Assembly (NCBI GenBank): GCA_013286985.1
Contig: JABDEQ010000006.1
Span: 2,546-52,423, forward strand
Length of the DNA stretch: 49,878 nucleotides
From: Bacteroidota bacterium
Lineage (GTDB): Bacteria; Bacteroidota; Bacteroidia; Sphingobacteriales; Sphingobacteriaceae
Direction: 5' to 3'
The number at the start of each line of letters is the position of its first letter. The first letter of the stretch is position 1. A model generated the notes under the pieces. That model was not told where the DNA came from. It saw nothing but the letters and a program-made list of their open reading frames with translations, and searched no databases. Below are positions 1-6,252 of the stretch, one piece after another. The translations under genes were made by a program, and so were the position numbers.

Positions 1-345
1 AGATAATACCCGTCAAACCCTTTTTTTATTGAACCTTCTTCCAAATTTAAATACAAAAAACTGTGGCTCAAAACCAGTTTCGTTTAAATACAAATGAATA
101 AAGAATTCCGCAATAGCCCCAACTTCAATGTTCGATCCTTTTTTGGGAGTCAAAAACGAAATGAGCCTGGTTTTTACAAGAGATAAATTACTACCAGAGT
201 TACCTTCGCAAATTTTAACAAATTTGGCATCTATACAGGATTTCAAATTTGCATCGATTTGATCTATATCTATAATAAAAAGTTCGTTACCATTAGTTAA
301 AGTTCGAATAGAAACTTTAAATGATTGAGAGACCGTGACTGACAT
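1..345 (-). pseudogene. N-terminal part of a nuclease-like (possibly HamA-like) protein, frameshifted; runs off the left edge
   Basis: The frame starting with ATG at 345 stops at 13 after 110 residues, but its last residues (KFGRRFNKKRV) look unlike a natural ending. Removing one base from the six-base homopolymer at 55-60 switches to a frame reading QFLYLNLEEGSIKKGFDG, open to the window edge. That reads like the core of a PD-(D/E)XK nuclease: a helix with an acidic residue (GAIAEFF), then a strand with GFDG. The arrangement recalls the nuclease domain of HamA (DUF1837) from Hachiman defence, but I make this family link only by pattern. The gene is either a recent pseudogene, phase-variable, or carries a sequencing error. 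It lies on the side of tRNA-Asn where islands usually insert. Confidence 0.45.
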
Positions 346-385
346 TAATCTAGGTTAGGTTTAATTAGATTTTTACCTAAAGGTA

Positions 386-417
386 TAAAATTATTATAAT
401 AACTATCTAATTGTCAA
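386..417 (-). promoter_or_regulatory. Candidate promoter of the left-edge gene
   Basis: On the minus strand TTGACA (412-417) is followed, 21 bases after its TTG, by TAATTTTA (386-393). This resembles the Bacteroidota primary promoter (TTG, about 19-23 bases, TAnnTTTG), with A instead of the final G. It lies about 40 bases upstream of the ATG at 345. Motif match only. Confidence 0.3.
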
Positions 418-474
418 TAATATCCCACTTTTAGCGGTTATAAGACTTAAACCTGACATAATTAGGAACAATTT

Positions 475-518
475 AAAAGAATAGCCCTGTGTCTGTTGCA
501 ACACAAGGCTATTCTTTT
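475..518 (-). terminator. Long hairpin ending the 86-residue gene
   Basis: Arms 475-492 and 501-518 pair over 18 bases with one mismatch around an 8-base loop. The stop codon of the 509-769 gene lies inside the right arm, so the hairpin probably terminates that gene on the minus strand. The arm ends are A/T runs, so it could work in both directions. Confidence 0.6.
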
Positions 519-769
519 ATAGTGTAGGGCTTAAGTTCGGTTATTAGCCGATCCTGACAATCTGCGGCTTCTATTTCGGCTTCGTCCCGTGTTCCAAAAA
601 CAAGGTTGTTACCATCTTGGTCGGTTACGATAATGGTGTATTCGGGGCCTCGATGTTTTGCAATGATTAGGTGATTCCTGTTTTTATGATTTTTGATAGA
701 TATAGGTACGTTTACCTGATTATTCCGCAAAGGTTTGACGATTCTTGCTACCAAATATCCATTTATCAA
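509..769 (-). CDS. Small protein of unknown function (86 aa)
   Basis: I do not recognise this protein. It is basic in its first half (KPLRNN, KNHKNRNH) and acidic in the second (TRDEAEIEAADCQDRL). It has no signal peptide or membrane segment and may be one small alpha/beta domain (YTIIVTDQDGNNLVFGTRDEA). The only upstream start in frame is TTG at 769, because an in-frame TGA lies 15 bases further upstream and there is no ATG, so it could also be the surviving end of a longer gene. It is followed by a strong hairpin and lies between the broken nuclease-like gene and tRNA-Asn, which suggests island cargo. Confidence 0.5.
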   Translation of the reverse strand: MINGYLVARIVKPLRNNQVNVPISIKNHKNRNHLIIAKHRGPEYTIIVTDQDGNNLVFGTRDEAEIEAADCQDRLITELKPYTIKE

Positions 770-828
770 TGTACTTAAATCGCCAGTAAATCAAGCGCCG
801 TTAATTTTGTCAAATGCAAAAACTTTGA

Positions 829-850
829 AAATGTGTGAGAAATGTGTGAG
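829..850. repeat. Perfect tandem repeat of an 11-mer near the tRNA 3' end
   Basis: AAATGTGTGAG occurs twice back to back (829-839 and 840-850), about 50 bases beyond the tRNA-Asn 3' end and next to its terminator. Short direct repeats here could be integrase arm-binding sites. No integrase gene is visible inside the window. Confidence 0.5.
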
Positions 851-882
851 AAAGAAAAAACCCAACTCGCCAGAGTTGGGTT
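851..882 (-). terminator. Terminator of tRNA-Asn
   Basis: Arms AACCCAACTC (859-868) and GAGTTGGGTT (873-882) pair perfectly. On the minus strand they are followed by a T-rich tract (TTTTTTCTTT, 851-860). It lies about 20 bases downstream of the tRNA 3' end. Confidence 0.8.
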
Positions 883-900
883 AAATCATTGATTTTCAGG

Positions 901-974
901 CTCCTGAGGCTGGGCTCGAACCAGCGACCCTCTGATTAACAGTCAGATGCTCTAACCGGCTGAGCTACTCAGGA
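901..974 (-). tRNA. tRNA-Asn (anticodon GTT)
   Basis: The minus strand folds as a full cloverleaf: the acceptor stem TCCTGAG/CTCAGGA pairs all seven bases (968-974 with 902-908), and the discriminator is G at 901. The D arm carries AGCTCAGCCGGTTAGAGC, the anticodon loop is CTGTTAA with anticodon GTT, and the T arm contains GGTTCGAGCC. CCA is not encoded. It is flanked downstream by its own terminator and a tandem repeat. Asn tRNA genes are frequent integration sites, so the 3' side (left) deserves attention. Confidence 0.95.
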
Positions 975-1230
975 ATCATTTTCCGGTTTGGAGTGTGCAA
1001 AAGTATAACTTCTGAGCAAATTTCACAACCCAAAGTGAAAAAAAATGTAATTTTTTTTGATGACCCCAATTTGCATCCCGCAAACACAAAAACTATCCAC
1101 TGATTAACAGGGAGATATACTGCGAAAATATTTGCGCATCCTTCAAAATAAATTTATCTATTTTTTTCAAAAGTGTATTTTACGGGGTAATTTCGCAATA
1201 TTTGCGGTAAAAAATATTAGACAATCCGGA

Positions 1231-2145
1231 ATGAGTTTATTAGTTATTGGTACTGTTGCGTTCGACGCTATTGAAACACCCTTTGGTAAAACAGATAAAA
1301 TTGTTGGTGGTGCAGCCACCTATGCGAGCCTGGCAGCAGCTTATTTTTATGATAAAGTGAAAATTGTAGCCGTTGTGGGCGACGATTTTCCGCAAAGCGA
1401 GATCAAAGATTTTAATAATCATCATATAGATACCGAAGGATTGCAGGTAAAAGCCGGCGAAAAATCATTCTTCTGGGCCGGCAAATATCACAACGATATG
1501 AACAGCCGCGATACACTAATTACCGAGCTGAATGTACTGGCTGATTTTGATCCTATCATCCCTCAATCATATCAGGATTGCGAATACTTGATGCTGGGTA
1601 ACCTAACCCCGCAGGTGCAGCAAACGGTTATTAAGCTTTTAACCAATCGCCCAAAACTGATTGTAATGGATACCATGAATTTCTGGATGGATATTGCGTT
1701 GAACGATTTGCTGGAAACCATTAAAATGGTGGATGTATTAACCATTAACGATGCCGAGGCTCGCCAATTGTCAGGCGAATATTCGCTTGTGAAAGCTGCC
1801 CGTAAAATTTTAACCATGGGCCCTAAATACCTTATTATTAAAAAAGGTGAGCACGGTGCATTGTTATTTCATGAGGATAAAGTATTCTCGGCTCCGGCAT
1901 TGCCATTGGCTGATGTATTTGACCCAACCGGTGCGGGCGATACCTTTGCAGGTGGTTTTATAGGCTACATGGCCAAAGTGGGTACAGTGAATTTCAATAA
2001 CATGAAAAACGCTATCATTTTCGGCTCGGCGCTGGCTTCGTTCTGTGTAGAAAAATTCGGAACCGAAAAAATCAGAAACCTGAGCAAAGAAGAAATTACA
2101 GCAAGGGTTGATGAATTTGTAACCCTGTCGAAATTTGAAATATAA
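1231..2145 (+). CDS. PfkB-family sugar/nucleoside kinase
   Basis: ATP-dependent kinase of the ribokinase/PfkB superfamily, acting in the cytoplasm on a sugar or nucleoside hydroxyl; the substrate cannot be read from sequence. The protein is about 304 residues, usual for the family. Seen: the N-terminal strand (MSLLVIGTVAFD), the glycine pair of the sugar site (IVGGAATYASLA), and the C-terminal signature DPTGAGDTFAGGF with catalytic Asp near residue 237. An open frame extends upstream to 1132, but MRILQNKFIYFFQ has no family counterpart; ATG at 1231 starts directly at the first beta strand. The gene is monocistronic, followed by a palindromic repeat and a convergent gene. Adenosine-kinase-like and ribokinase-like roles are both possible. 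Confidence 0.9.
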   Translation: MSLLVIGTVAFDAIETPFGKTDKIVGGAATYASLAAAYFYDKVKIVAVVGDDFPQSEIKDFNNHHIDTEGLQVKAGEKSFFWAGKYHNDMNSRDTLITELNVLADFDPIIPQSYQDCEYLMLGNLTPQVQQTVIKLLTNRPKLIVMDTMNFWMDIALNDLLETIKMVDVLTINDAEARQLSGEYSLVKAARKILTMGPKYLIIKKGEHGALLFHEDKVFSAPALPLADVFDPTGAGDTFAGGFIGYMAKVGTVNFNNMKNAIIFGSALASFCVEKFGTEKIRNLSKEEITARVDEFVTLSKFEI

Positions 2146-2149
2146 CGCC

Positions 2150-2245
2150 CCACCTAAATCCTCCCCGGAAGGGAGGACTTAAAAAAATAAACGTGGGCGA
2201 AGCTAAAGTCTCCCCTTCCGGGGGAGATTTAGAGGGGGCCCAGCT
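2150..2245. repeat. C/G-rich palindromic intergenic element
   Basis: Two nested hairpins: TCCTCCCC/GGGAGGA near 2158-2178 and TCTCCCC/GGGGAGA near 2210-2228. Outer arms CTAAATCCTCCCC and GGGGAGATTTAG let the whole stretch fold back. Such elements are typical of Sphingobacteriaceae intergenic DNA. Its right end runs into the stop codon of the cytochrome b5-like gene, and it separates two convergent genes, so it may also terminate both. Confidence 0.6.
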
Positions 2246-2471
2246 TCCCAATCGGCTCAAAATGTTCAAAAACCCATTCGTCGTGGGGGGCATCCGCTAA
2301 TTCTGCTGTAAGGTCCTGCCCGGCCCAGTGTTCGTAATGTTTGCCATTGCGCCATAGCCTGCTGCGCGATACATCATAAATTAACCCTTTATAAGCTATC
2401 CATATTTCGGGCTTGTCCTGACCGTTGCGCAGGGCCAATTGTGATTTGGTATAAACAGGCAGTTCGTTCAT
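2229..2471 (-). CDS. Short cytochrome b5-like heme/steroid-binding domain protein
   Basis: A single domain of about 80 residues with the order typical of small bacterial cytochrome b5-like proteins: YTKSQLALRNGQ, then IWIAYKGLIYDVSRS, RLWRNGKHYEHWAGQDLTAEL, and a terminal FEPIGKL. The usual HPGG heme motif appears as HWAG, as in the bacterial branch, so heme binding is plausible but unproven. No signal peptide or membrane anchor. ATG at 2471 was chosen; an ATG seven codons upstream would add MFYYFSR, which lies outside the domain. The last residues and the TAA stop come from the palindromic element that overlaps the 3' end. Confidence 0.8.
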   Translation of the reverse strand: MNELPVYTKSQLALRNGQDKPEIWIAYKGLIYDVSRSRLWRNGKHYEHWAGQDLTAELADAPHDEWVFEHFEPIGKLGPL

Positions 2472-2525
2472 CCGGCTAAAATAATAAAACAAGCCTGTAA
2501 TAACGGCTCCCGTGTTGTAAAACGC

Positions 2526-2562
2526 AAAGCGGCCCGGGTTTGACTGCCCGGACCGCTTTTAT
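2526..2562. terminator. Strong GC hairpin, probably bidirectional
   Basis: AAAGCGGCCCGGG (2526-2538) pairs with CCCGGACCGCTTT (2547-2559) with one mismatch. T-rich sequence follows on the plus strand and A/T sequence on the other side. On the minus strand it lies about 85 bases after the sigma factor stop and ahead of the cytochrome b5-like gene, separating the two. Confidence 0.75.
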
Positions 2563-2590
2563 ATATGGATATTCGGATTGCTTGACTAAA

Positions 2591-2626
2591 ATCTTTCCCC
2601 GCGCTAAAATGCAGCAGGGGAAAGAT
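2591..2626 (-). terminator. Hairpin just downstream of the sigma factor gene
   Basis: ATCTTTCCCC (2591-2600) and GGGGAAAGAT (2617-2626) form a perfect 10-base inverted repeat with a 16-base loop. Only a short T run follows on the minus strand, so termination or mRNA stabilisation are both possible. Confidence 0.5.
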
Positions 2627-2646
2627 CTCTGATTTATATGCTGATT

Positions 2647-3183
2647 TTAATTTTCTGCATAAACGGGTTTGGTAATACCGTTGTCGTACGCTTTCAGGCT
2701 CTTTTTTAGCAGCTTGCGGGCAACGTGTATACGGGTTTTTACTGTGCCGATAGGTATTTCTAAATGATCGGCAATTTCATGGTATTTGTGGCCTTCAAAA
2801 TACATGGTGAAGGGTATGTAGTAATCGGCAGGGAGCCTGTCTAAGGCTTTCTTCAAATCGTCCATAACAAACTTGGCTTCGCCCTGATTTTTGGTTGAAC
2901 TGAATACCAGGTTTGGAGAAGATATCTCGTCAGACTTGGTAACAAAGGTGTTCATTTTAATAAATCGGCGATAGTTGTTAATGAAAGTATTTTTCATGAT
3001 AGTGTATAACCACCCCTTTAAATTTGTTCCTTCTTTGAACTTGTTGTAGTAAGTTATGGCCTTCAACATTGTATCCTGGACAAGGTCGTTAGCATCATCT
3101 GCGTCGTGGGTAAAGTGCAAGGCGTAAGACCTTAATGAGGTTGCCTGACGTAGTACTAGGGTGTTAAACTCAATCTTTGTCAT
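2647..3183 (-). CDS. ECF-type RNA polymerase sigma factor
   Basis: Sigma-70 family factor of the compact ECF group, about 178 residues, directing RNA polymerase to a specific promoter set. Region 2 is DADDANDLVQDTMLKAITYY followed by GWLYTIMKNTFINNYRR, which recognises the -10 element. Region 4 is YHEIADHLEIPIGTVKTRIHVARK, the helix-turn-helix for -35. ATG at 3183 (MTKIEFNTLV) was preferred over one 12 codons upstream, because MFALLLIQNFNS is not sigma-like and the conserved region starts at MTKIEF. No anti-sigma factor adjoins it, so control is by an unlinked partner or at transcription. Its regulon is unknown. Confidence 0.88.
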   Translation of the reverse strand: MTKIEFNTLVLRQATSLRSYALHFTHDADDANDLVQDTMLKAITYYNKFKEGTNLKGWLYTIMKNTFINNYRRFIKMNTFVTKSDEISSPNLVFSSTKNQGEAKFVMDDLKKALDRLPADYYIPFTMYFEGHKYHEIADHLEIPIGTVKTRIHVARKLLKKSLKAYDNGITKPVYAEN

Positions 3184-3283
3184 ACTGTTAAAGTTTTGTA
3201 TCAGCAGTAAGGCAAACATAATACCACTAAAAAAAGTACAGGCCTTTTATGGTGTATGGTTTAATGTAGAGTTTAGGTAGAAA

Positions 3284-3309
3284 AATGGATGGTGTATTCT
3301 TTACACCAT
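3284..3309 (-). terminator. Weak terminator downstream of murB
   Basis: ATGGTGTA (3289-3296) and TACACCAT (3302-3309) form a perfect 8-base stem with a 5-base loop. On the minus strand CC and a TTTTT run follow. The distance from the murB stop (120 bases) is large; it could instead be an operator ahead of the sigma factor gene. Confidence 0.4.
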
Positions 3310-3428
3310 TGTTTATTAACTAATTGATTATTAATTAATTATGTATTTAATCAAAAACGCTAAAATGAAGTTTTTAACTATTGGATTCTGCTGTCTTTAG
3401 TAATTTTTTGTAGTTAAAATATAATTAA

Positions 3429-4448
3429 TTAACTAATAATATTTACTTCGCGCTGTAGGGTAACGCCAAATTTAGTGTACACACTGTCTATGATTTGCGA
3501 CGAAAAACTGTACACTTCTTCGCCCGTTGCGCCTCCGTGGTTTACCAATACCAATGCCTGATTTTTCCAGGTGCCGGTATTTCCAACTACTTTTCCCTTC
3601 CAGCCGCATTGTTCAATCAGCCAGCCTGCCGCCAGTTTTACCTGTCCATTGCCCGCGGGATAATTCACCACTTCCGGGTGCTTGGTGTATACGGTATTGA
3701 ATTCAACGGCGCCGATGACAGGGTTTTTAAAGAAACTCCCGGCGTTACCAATGGTAGAGGGATCGGGCAGTTTAGATACGCGGATATGCGATACTACCTG
3801 TGATACATCCTTAAGTGTAGGGTTGGTAATGCCTCTGGCTGTTAGCTCCTGCTCAATGGCTCCGTATTTTAAATTGAAGTTAGGTATCCGCGATAAAAGG
3901 AACTTGACCGATACGATAATGTATTGCCCTTTCAGCTCGTCTTTAAATATGCTCTCGCGATAATCGAATTTGCAATCGGCTTTGGTAAATGTTTTGAATT
4001 GGCCGGTGGCTATTTCAAAAGCTTCGCAGCTTTGGAACACGTCTTTCAGCTCCACGCCATAAGCGCCAATGTTTTGGATAGGCGATGCACCAACCGAACC
4101 GGGAATTAAACTCAGGTTTTCCAGCCCGGCGTAGCCGCGCATTATACAGAAGTTTACCAGATCGTTCCAAACTTCTCCGGCGCCTGCCTCCACATGCACA
4201 TCGGTATAGCTTATACGATGCTCAATGCCTCGGATATTCATGCGGATCACCAATCCCCCAAAATCATTTAGCAGCAACATATTACTGCCGCCGCCCAGTA
4301 CCAGCATAGGCATTTGTTTCCACTGCGGATCCATAAAAAGTTCGGCCAGCTCTTCTTTTTTATTAATCTCCACAAAATAGCGGGCACTGGCCTCAACACC
4401 AAACGTGTTAAAATTTTTGAGCGAAACGTTTTCCTGGATCTGCAGCAT
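3429..4448 (-). CDS. murB: UDP-N-acetylmuramate dehydrogenase MurB
   Basis: FAD enzyme reducing UDP-GlcNAc-enolpyruvate to UDP-MurNAc with NADPH, the second committed step of peptidoglycan synthesis in the cytoplasm. Seen: the opening NTFGVEASARYFVEI, FAD-binding LVLGGGSNMLLLNDF near residues 50-65, SLIPGSVGASPIQNIGAYG with its glycine-rich phosphate site, YRESIFK, and NAGSFFKNPV with the catalytic serine. With a full-length C-terminal domain and about 340 residues it is the long (type I, E. coli-like) form. ATG at 4448 (MLQIQENVSLKNFNTFGV) fits family N-termini; an ATG five codons earlier is possible. No murC or other mur gene is adjacent. Confidence 0.95.
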   Translation of the reverse strand: MLQIQENVSLKNFNTFGVEASARYFVEINKKEELAELFMDPQWKQMPMLVLGGGSNMLLLNDFGGLVIRMNIRGIEHRISYTDVHVEAGAGEVWNDLVNFCIMRGYAGLENLSLIPGSVGASPIQNIGAYGVELKDVFQSCEAFEIATGQFKTFTKADCKFDYRESIFKDELKGQYIIVSVKFLLSRIPNFNLKYGAIEQELTARGITNPTLKDVSQVVSHIRVSKLPDPSTIGNAGSFFKNPVIGAVEFNTVYTKHPEVVNYPAGNGQVKLAAGWLIEQCGWKGKVVGNTGTWKNQALVLVNHGGATGEEVYSFSSQIIDSVYTKFGVTLQREVNIIS

Positions 4449-4706
4449 GCAATTTATTTTCAACTGCCGCGAATTTCGGAATTTAATCGGGAATAATGGA
4501 GCGGTGTTGAAATTGCATAGCTGTTTATATTCCGGAAATACTCTGCATGACTACAGAGACATCTTAACGTAAAACTACGTAACTAAATTCCGGTAAAATA
4601 CTGATTGGATGTATGTTAAATAATGTTATTTTTACTTCACCCTTATCAAAATAACAAACAAAAGAAAGAGACACTAAATTTTATTTGCTCACCTAAACCT
4701 TTTAAC

Positions 4707-6191
4707 ATGACAAAAAAACTACTCATCCTCGTTCCGGCGGTGCTATTGGCTCATTTTTGCAGTGCCCAATCAGTAACTTCGCCAACAGTAACATTACACG
4801 GTTCGTATATTGCAACCGGCGATGTTTCTGTAAACCCTTATTTGGAAAAGGCCGCAAAGCCCACAGATTCATCTATCCACTTCCGGATAAAAAAAGGAAC
4901 CAAATTTTACGTTAATCAGCAAATAACTGTTGGAAATACTATCACCGGGTATGTGGTAACCATTTGGGATTTTAATGATATTGATACTGCCCACGAAAAT
5001 TTTTATGCCGGCCTTCGCCAGGCACAAAAAGGCCGTATTCCGGCAACTGATTCAACCCTAACCGCGAAACTGGCCACAAAAAAACAGGTAATTAAAACAA
5101 ACGCTGCTGATTCTGCCGCCGCGGCAAAAAAAGCCGATACCCTGAAAGTTAATCTGGCCAGCGCTCAAAAAATGGTTTCAAGTGCTTCAACAAAGCTGCT
5201 AACCACAGCCTTAAAGGTAAATGCAGAAAAAACGCTGATACCTAAGCCTGTGGGAAATAGCCCCAAACCTGTTGCTAAACCTGAGGTTACCAACTTTGTG
5301 GATGCACAAAACCAATTGAAGCTGGGTGACGCCGCACCGCCAACAAAGGCTAATCTTATTGGCGCTGTGCTAAAACTATCTGTTATACCCGATACCGCAC
5401 TGGCTAACTCGAAAGCCGAATATGTAGCCTTTAAAAAGCAGTACGATGACCTGAAAAACGAATTGGATAAAGCCACACAGGAGGTAGACGCTAAAACAAA
5501 AACCTTATCGGCGCTTCGCTCGGATTTACAGCAAACGAAGGCAGCCGCAGTAGCCGCTCAGACTAATACCCCGTTGGTAGATCCTAATATTTATAAGCGA
5601 ACAAAAGAGCAATCAGGCGAAAAAGCTGATACGCCGGCAGATCCTTCCAGCCCATACGCAGCTTTTGCCGATTTGGAATATGTGAACTCATGGGCCAATG
5701 GCTGGTCGTTTTTTATGAGTGCACAGGATTTTTCGGCCAATGCGGTAGTGATATATCCTAAGAGTTATACTTTTACATGGGGTTTTTTAACATTGCCTAT
5801 AAAAATGCGTTTTGATAATTCGCTTAGTGGTGGCCGCTTTAATTTTGAACAGAATTTAAATTTCGGTTTAACGGCAGGTATCAAACAGCAACTGCAACGC
5901 ATAGATGATGTTTCACTTAATTATCTTGGCGGCCTCTCGGTTGTCAACGTTCCTTTAAATAATGCCTCAACAGCCCCGGCGGGTACGGCTACATCAACGG
6001 CGGCCGTTTCGCTATCGGGTGGGGTAATGTTTCAGTATGCTAAGTTCCAGATGGGTGTTTTTCTCGGCTGGGATTTCGCCGGCGATCATGCTTATCAGTT
6101 TTCTTATCAAGGCAGGCCATGGCTGGGGTTTGCTATTGGCCTGAGCTTATTTGGAGCCAGTCAAACAACGGCAACAGCGCAATCACAATAA
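4707..6191 (+). CDS. Exported coiled-coil protein of unknown function (494 aa)
   Basis: I do not recognise a named family. ATG at 4707 begins a clear signal peptide (MTKKLLILVPAVLLAHFCSAQ). An ATG 28 codons upstream would bury the signal behind a polar stretch and is rejected. The mature protein opens with a short beta domain (residues 25-110). An Ala/Lys/Thr-rich, partly coiled-coil middle follows (about 130-310). The C-terminal 150 residues are rich in aromatic and glycine residues in strand-like alternation (FTWGFLTLPIKMRFDN, FNFEQNLNFGLTAGIK, FQYAKFQMGVFLGWDF), as in outer-membrane beta-barrel or surface proteins. A cell-envelope role is inferred. It stands alone and is convergent with pbpC across a shared hairpin. 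Confidence 0.75.
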   Translation: MTKKLLILVPAVLLAHFCSAQSVTSPTVTLHGSYIATGDVSVNPYLEKAAKPTDSSIHFRIKKGTKFYVNQQITVGNTITGYVVTIWDFNDIDTAHENFYAGLRQAQKGRIPATDSTLTAKLATKKQVIKTNAADSAAAAKKADTLKVNLASAQKMVSSASTKLLTTALKVNAEKTLIPKPVGNSPKPVAKPEVTNFVDAQNQLKLGDAAPPTKANLIGAVLKLSVIPDTALANSKAEYVAFKKQYDDLKNELDKATQEVDAKTKTLSALRSDLQQTKAAAVAAQTNTPLVDPNIYKRTKEQSGEKADTPADPSSPYAAFADLEYVNSWANGWSFFMSAQDFSANAVVIYPKSYTFTWGFLTLPIKMRFDNSLSGGRFNFEQNLNFGLTAGIKQQLQRIDDVSLNYLGGLSVVNVPLNNASTAPAGTATSTAAVSLSGGVMFQYAKFQMGVFLGWDFAGDHAYQFSYQGRPWLGFAIGLSLFGASQTTATAQSQ

Positions 6192-6203
6192 GATTGAAAT
6201 TCT

Positions 6204-6252
6204 CTGCCTGTGATATTTGAGGTTTCGCACTTCAAATATTGCAGGCAGTTTT
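6204..6252. terminator. Bidirectional terminator between two convergent genes
   Basis: CTGCCTGTGATATTTGA (6204-6220) pairs with TCAAATATTGCAGGCAG (6232-6248) over 17 bases with two mismatches, and TTTT follows on the plus strand. It ends 2 bases before the pbpC stop codon. Confidence 0.75.

Noticed and set aside
1..345. Firm call of Hachiman HamA
   Set aside because: Only a short stretch of the nuclease-like core is visible, it is frameshifted, and no HamB helicase is in view; kept as a resemblance only.
1121..1207. Two GC-AATATTTGCG motifs upstream of the PfkB kinase gene (near 1126 and 1195)
   Set aside because: Partly palindromic and repeated, but each is short and in very AT-rich promoter DNA; I cannot separate it from chance.
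1132..1230. N-terminal extension of the PfkB kinase
   Set aside because: The 33 extra residues have no counterpart in the family, and the domain starts at ATG 1231.
2647..3183. Sigma factor/anti-sigma pair
   Set aside because: Neither neighbour encodes a membrane anti-sigma protein; the gene is an orphan.
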